Source: Mycobacterium sp. EPa45
GTDB taxonomy: Bacteria > Actinomycetota > Actinomycetes > Mycobacteriales > Mycobacteriaceae
Length of the DNA: 64,000 nt
Direction: 5' to 3'
Assembly (NCBI RefSeq): GCF_001021385.1
Contig: NZ_CP011773.1
Coordinates: 3,844,001 to 3,908,000 of the forward strand
Numbering within the stretch: position 1 is the stretch's first letter; every line of letters begins with the position of its first letter. Below the pieces are notes generated by a model. The model was not told where the DNA came from and made no database searches. It saw only the letters and a list, made by a program, of their open reading frames with translations. Shown here piece after piece: positions 57,019 to 64,000 of this stretch. Position numbers and translations under genes: made by a program.

Positions 57019-58230
57019 GTGTCGGTGACGTCGGACCCACTCAACGGCGTGTTGCTGGAAGGCCGGTACCGCGTCGACGCCAAGATCGCAACCGGCGGCA
57101 TGTCCACCGTGTACCGCGGGTTGGACGTACGCCTGGACCGGCCGGTCGCGCTGAAGGTGATGGACGCGCGCTACGCCGGTGACAGCCAGTTCTTGACCCG
57201 CTTCCAGCGCGAGGCCCGCGCGGTCGCCCGACTGAAGGATCCCGGCCTCGTTGCGGTCTACGACCAGGGTGGCGGTGGATCGAGCCAGGAGCCACCTTTC
57301 CTCGTCATGGAGCTGATCGAGGGGGGCACCCTGCGCGAGTTACTGCGCGAGCGTGGCCCGATGCCCCCCCACGCCGCGGCGGCGGTGCTGCGCCCGGTGC
57401 TGGGCGGGCTGGCCACCGCGCATCGCGCCGGACTGGTGCACCGCGACGTGAAACCGGAGAACGTGCTGATCTCCGACGACGGCGAGGTCAAGCTCGTCGA
57501 CTTCGGGTTGGTCCGCGCGGTGGCCGAGGCCGGGATCACCTCGACGAGCGTGATCCTGGGGACCGCGGCCTACCTGTCCCCCGAGCAGGTCAGCACCGGT
57601 TCCTCCGACGCCCGCAGCGATGTCTACGCCGTCGGCGTGCTGGCCTACGAATTGATCACCGGTACAACACCTTTCACAGGTGACAATCCGCTGACCGTGG
57701 CCTATCAGCGGATGGATCACGACGTCCCGCCGCCCAGCGCGGCGATCACCGGGGTGCCGCCCCAGTTGGACGAGTTCATCGCCCGCGCGACGGCCCGCAA
57801 CCCCGATGCGCGGTTCGCCGACGCCGCGGAGATGGCCAAGGGCCTGGATGCGATCGCCGTGGAGCTGGCACTACCGAGGTTCCGGGTGCCCGCCCCGCAG
57901 AATTCCGCGCAGCACGCCGCGGCAACGGCCGTGCACAGCCGGCCGGCGGCCGGGCACCGGGCAGCCGCACCCGCCCCACCTCCCGCCCCGGTCAAAAATC
58001 CCACCCGCCAGCTCATCCGCGACCCGCAGGACTGGCAGCCCGTCATCGATAATGACGAAATCCCCGAGCTGGCAAGCCAATTCGCCGGTATCGACATCGG
58101 TGAGTTCATCTGGGAGCGGCAGCGCGCCAGGCGGACACTGATGTTCTGGACGCTGATCGTCGTGCTCCTCACGGGCGCAATGGCCGCGGCCGGCTGGGCG
58201 CTGGGCAGCAATCTGCAGGGCCTGATCTAG
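57019..58230 (+). CDS. pknL: Serine/threonine protein kinase PknL
   Basis: A 403-residue Hanks-type kinase. Residues 13-275 hold the kinase domain: GGMSTVYRG loop, Lys46 (VALKVM), HRDVKPEN catalytic loop, VDFGL metal motif, GTAAYLSPE activation segment. A Pro/Ala/Gln-rich juxtamembrane stretch follows, then one C-terminal span at about 375-396. Only ~7 residues lie outside, so there is no PASTA or other sensor domain, as in M. tuberculosis PknL (399). The GTG 57019 start lies 37 bases from the divergent Rv2175c-like gene, whose product is its known substrate. Confidence 0.96.
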   Translation: MSVTSDPLNGVLLEGRYRVDAKIATGGMSTVYRGLDVRLDRPVALKVMDARYAGDSQFLTRFQREARAVARLKDPGLVAVYDQGGGGSSQEPPFLVMELIEGGTLRELLRERGPMPPHAAAAVLRPVLGGLATAHRAGLVHRDVKPENVLISDDGEVKLVDFGLVRAVAEAGITSTSVILGTAAYLSPEQVSTGSSDARSDVYAVGVLAYELITGTTPFTGDNPLTVAYQRMDHDVPPPSAAITGVPPQLDEFIARATARNPDARFADAAEMAKGLDAIAVELALPRFRVPAPQNSAQHAAATAVHSRPAAGHRAAAPAPPPAPVKNPTRQLIRDPQDWQPVIDNDEIPELASQFAGIDIGEFIWERQRARRTLMFWTLIVVLLTGAMAAAGWALGSNLQGLI

Positions 58231-58235
58231 CACCC

Positions 58236-58264
58236 TTGACATGCACTACATCCGTAGTGATACT
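58236..58264 (+). promoter_or_regulatory. Promoter with embedded palindrome, FAD monooxygenase gene
   Basis: TTGACA (58236-58241) and GATACT (58259-58264) are spaced by 17 bases, a strong SigA-type promoter. In the spacer CACTAC (58244-58249) and GTAGTG (58254-58259) form a perfect palindrome with a four-base centre, an ideal site for a repressor. The hexamer matches are better than usual for mycobacteria. Confidence 0.75.
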
Positions 58265-58286
58265 CAATTCATCCTGCGATGAATTG
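58265..58286 (+). promoter_or_regulatory. 8-bp perfect inverted repeat in the monooxygenase leader
   Basis: CAATTCAT (58265-58272) and ATGAATTG (58279-58286) are exact reverse complements around CCTGCG. It lies just downstream of the promoter, where the mRNA begins, and ends one base before the GAGG ribosome-binding site. It may be a second operator or a hairpin that affects mRNA stability or translation. Confidence 0.55.
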
Positions 58287-58299
58287 TGAGGTGATGGAC

Positions 58300-61841
<3,542 letters not shown>

Positions 61842-61851
61842 CGGCCGCACC

Positions 61852-62730
61852 CTATCCCTTCGCCTCGACGCGGTGCGGCGGCGCTGGGGCGGCGTGAATC
61901 TCCTTGTCGAGCTCGGCGTCCACCTCGGCATCGGCGGGGAAGCTCGGCTCACCGGCGATGATGTGCTGCAGCCACAGCTTGGCCTGCACCACCGGGCGGC
62001 GCATGTAGCGCTCCCGCTCCAGCGAGCGGTGCATTTTTCGCGGGCGGTCCTGGTAGAACCAACGCGCCCAGGGTGCGTGCGGGCGGGATAGCCGGATCGC
62101 GCCGATGAACAGCAGCGGCGTGATGAACATCCCGACCAGGCCGGTCCACACCTTGCCCTTGAGCAGCACCACCACCGCCAGCGCCAGCGTGGCTGCCGCG
62201 AGCACGACGACGAGCGTGCGGGCGCCGACCGTATCGTCGGCTCGCCAGATCCCGATGTCGAAGAACGACAGCGGGTTGAAGCCCATGACCAGCAGCCCCG
62301 CGACGGCGATCGCGGCGAACACCGCGTCAACCGACGCCCGGCCATCCTCGGCCCAATAGACGTCCTCCAGATGCAGGATGAGCGCGAACTCATCGAGAAC
62401 CAGCGCGGCGCCGATACCGAAAACTATTGCGGCAGCTGTGAATTCACCAGTTCCACCTTCGGTCGCCATCGTCACCATTGCGACTCCGGAGACCATCACC
62501 AGGACGACGCCGAACACGGCGTGGTGGATGTGCAAGCCGCCGTGGCCGGAGATGTTGCGCGGCTGCCACCATTTGCGCGGGCCATCGTTGCCGGCGTTGT
62601 GCCGGATGTAGCGGACGATCGTGCGGGTCACGAAGAACGTGAGGATGAACGCGATCAGGCACCACATCAGCGGCACGCGCCCGGGGGCGACGACGTCGAA
62701 GTGCAGGTGGTAGGACACGGGAGGGAACAT
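61852..62730 (-). CDS. Polytopic membrane protein (Rv2180c-like)
   Basis: A 292-residue membrane protein with about seven spans. An N-terminal span is followed by a basic loop ([23 protein letters not shown]) with a histidine-rich motif HIHH, which could bind metal, then further spans and a C-terminal cytoplasmic region of ~80 residues rich in charge. No enzyme family is recognised. ATG 62730 matches the length of the M. tuberculosis protein (295). It precedes the exoribonuclease gene by ten bases and is divergent from the mannosyltransferase. Confidence 0.85.
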   Translation of the reverse strand: MFPPVSYHLHFDVVAPGRVPLMWCLIAFILTFFVTRTIVRYIRHNAGNDGPRKWWQPRNISGHGGLHIHHAVFGVVLVMVSGVAMVTMATEGGTGEFTAAAIVFGIGAALVLDEFALILHLEDVYWAEDGRASVDAVFAAIAVAGLLVMGFNPLSFFDIGIWRADDTVGARTLVVVLAAATLALAVVVLLKGKVWTGLVGMFITPLLFIGAIRLSRPHAPWARWFYQDRPRKMHRSLERERYMRRPVVQAKLWLQHIIAGEPSFPADAEVDAELDKEIHAAPAPPHRVEAKG

Positions 62731-62773
62731 ACGCGCCGGCACGTCGCAGCGCCCCGATAGTCTGGTTTGCGAG

Positions 62774-64000
62774 ATGAGTAGCGACGTGGGCAGTGCGACG
62801 CGGCCCTGGCTGGTCGCCGGGTGGCGAGTTTCGCAGGTCGCGATCATCGCGCTGCTGGTCTACGCCGGCTGGTTGCTGTTCGGGCACATTCCGTACCGCA
62901 TCGACATCGAGGTCTACCGGATGGGCGGCCAGGCGTGGTTGCACGGTCAGTCGCTGTATTCCGGCGACGCGACGTTCCGCACCACGGTCGGGCTGGGCCT
63001 GCCGTTCACCTATCCCCCGCTGGCCGCGATCGTGTTCAGCCCGTTCGCCTTGGTGTCGCTGTCAGCGGCCAGCGTGATCATCACGGCGATCACCCTGGTG
63101 CTGGTACTGGTGTCCACCTGGATCGTGCTGACCCGCCTGGCGGTATGGCCCGAGTCGACGCTGACCCGCGAGCCGGCGTGGCTTCGCCGGGCCTGGCTGT
63201 CGGCGGCCATCGTCGCGCTGGCCGTGATGTACCTCGAACCGATCGACGCCAACTTTGCGTTCGGCCAGGTCAACGTCGTGCTGATGACGCTGGTGATCGC
63301 GGATTGTGTGCCGCGGCGCACCCCGTGGCCGCGCGGGATGCTGCTCGGCGTGGCGATCGCGCTGAAGCTGACCCCGGCGGTGTTCCTGCTGTACTTCGTG
63401 CTGCGCCGGGACGGCCGCGCCGCACTGACCGCGGCCGGCACGTTTGTGGGAGCCAGCCTGCTGGGCTGCGCGCTTGCCTGGCGGGATTCGCTGGAGTACT
63501 GGACCACGACGATCCGGCACACCGACCGCATCGGCAGCGCGGCGCTGAACACCAACCAGAACATCGCGGGCGCGCTGGCTCGGCTGGGGCTGGACAAGAG
63601 CACCCACTTCGCCCTGTGGACGCTGGCCTGCTTCGCGGTCCTGGCCCTGACCATCTGGGCGGTCCGGCGGCTGTTGTCCGCCGAGGAGCCGACGCTGGCG
63701 CTGATGTGTGTGGCCCTGTTCGGGCTGGTGGTCTCGCCGGTCTCCTGGTCACACCACTGGGTATGGGCGCTGCCGACGGTCATCACTGCCGCCGTGACCG
63801 CCTACCGGCGGCGCAACATCGCCCTCGGCCTGGTGACCGCCGTCGGCGTGGCGCTGATGGTGTGGATCCCGCTGGAGCTGCTGCCCCAGCATCACGAGGA
63901 GACCGCGTCGTGGTGGCGCCAGCTGCTGGGGATGTCGTACGTCTGGTGGGCCCTGGCCGTGATCGTCGTCGCTGGGCTGACGGTGATCACGCCCGTCGCT
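62774..64000 (+). CDS. GT-C mannosyltransferase (Rv2181-like), truncated by window edge
   Basis: The reading frame from ATG 62774 (GAGATG context) is open to the right edge, 409 codons, without a stop; the M. tuberculosis homolog has about 427 residues, so nearly all is present. It is a GT87/GT-C polytopic protein with about ten spans. The first loop carries the acidic motif [11 protein letters not shown], where an Asp is the likely catalytic base; FTYPPLAA and [10 protein letters not shown] follow. Rv2181 adds alpha-1,2-linked mannose branches to lipomannan/lipoarabinomannan with polyprenyl-phosphomannose, complementing MptA. Confidence 0.9.
   Translation, partial: MSSDVGSATRPWLVAGWRVSQVAIIALLVYAGWLLFGHIPYRIDIEVYRMGGQAWLHGQSLYSGDATFRTTVGLGLPFTYPPLAAIVFSPFALVSLSAASVIITAITLVLVLVSTWIVLTRLAVWPESTLTREPAWLRRAWLSAAIVALAVMYLEPIDANFAFGQVNVVLMTLVIADCVPRRTPWPRGMLLGVAIALKLTPAVFLLYFVLRRDGRAALTAAGTFVGASLLGCALAWRDSLEYWTTTIRHTDRIGSAALNTNQNIAGALARLGLDKSTHFALWTLACFAVLALTIWAVRRLLSAEEPTLALMCVALFGLVVSPVSWSHHWVWALPTVITAAVTAYRRRNIALGLVTAVGVALMVWIPLELLPQHHEETASWWRQLLGMSYVWWALAVIVVAGLTVITPVA

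Overview
The window comes from a high-GC actinobacterium that is almost certainly a mycobacterium, probably a Mycolicibacterium-type environmental species. The reasons are mycothiol ligase mshC, a Wag31-type DivIVA, the mannan and lipoarabinomannan mannosyltransferases, many lipoproteins, frequent GTG/TTG starts, and a gene order that I recognise from the Mycobacterium tuberculosis Rv2129c-Rv2181 region. All comparisons with M. tuberculosis are from memory; no search was run.

Layout. Positions 1-11050 are conserved housekeeping: the end of an acyl-CoA dehydrogenase, then on the minus strand uppP, a phosphomutase, a zinc-ribbon protein, an atypical-kinase-like protein, cysQ, mshC and an SDR. 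The kinase-like, zinc-ribbon and phosphomutase genes form an uncharacterised actinobacterial trio. On the plus strand are lppL, a small protein and pyrD, followed by minus-strand PEBP and M20 peptidase genes. Positions 11051-30870 are accessory. They hold a lipoprotein, tRNA-Leu(GAG), a LysR regulator divergent from two hydrolases, and a tctCBA-usp-terC operon divergent from a CitA/CitB-type two-component system. Acetamidase and RidA follow, then a sulfotransferase, sulfatase-like MBL and SDR operon, an amidotransferase, a pyruvate-kinase-like protein and an SRPBCC-epimerase fusion.

Positions 30871-52322 are the division and cell-wall (dcw) cluster, all on the minus strand. In transcription order these are a DUF3040 gene (separated by a terminator), mraZ, rsmH, an ftsL-like gene, pbpB, murE, murF, mraY, murD, ftsW, murG, murC, ftsQ, ftsZ, pgeF, yggS, sepF, yggT, wag31 and a small membrane protein. 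Most junctions inside it overlap by 4 bases. Positions 52544-64000 carry a GNAT, lppM, a polyprenyl synthase, mptA, the Rv2175c/pknL pair, an FAD monooxygenase inserted before aroG, a DEDDh exoribonuclease, a membrane protein and a window-truncated GT-C mannosyltransferase.

How the genes work together. The dcw block builds lipid II (MurC-G, MraY) and the divisome and elongasome (FtsQ, FtsW, FtsZ, PbpB, SepF, Wag31). UppP recycles the lipid carrier and the polyprenyl synthase makes isoprenoid precursors. MptA and the last gene extend the mannan of the envelope glycolipids.

Most notable points: murE carries an apparent +1 frameshift that destroys its last ~30 residues and merges it into the murF frame; mraZ is preceded by four TGG-type repeats at an exact 10-bp period, matching the known MraZ operator form; the polyprenyl synthase appears to start at CTG; a ~25-bp repeat lies in two unrelated genes in different reading frames; and the kinase-like/zinc-ribbon/phosphomutase trio is a conserved system without a known role.

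No stretch without a gene exceeds 300 bases. The longest are 51639-51911 (273 b), 52323-52543 (221 b), 27383-27602 (220 b), 14822-15029 (208 b) and 32160-32361 (202 b). No CRISPR array, insertion sequence or prophage was seen.
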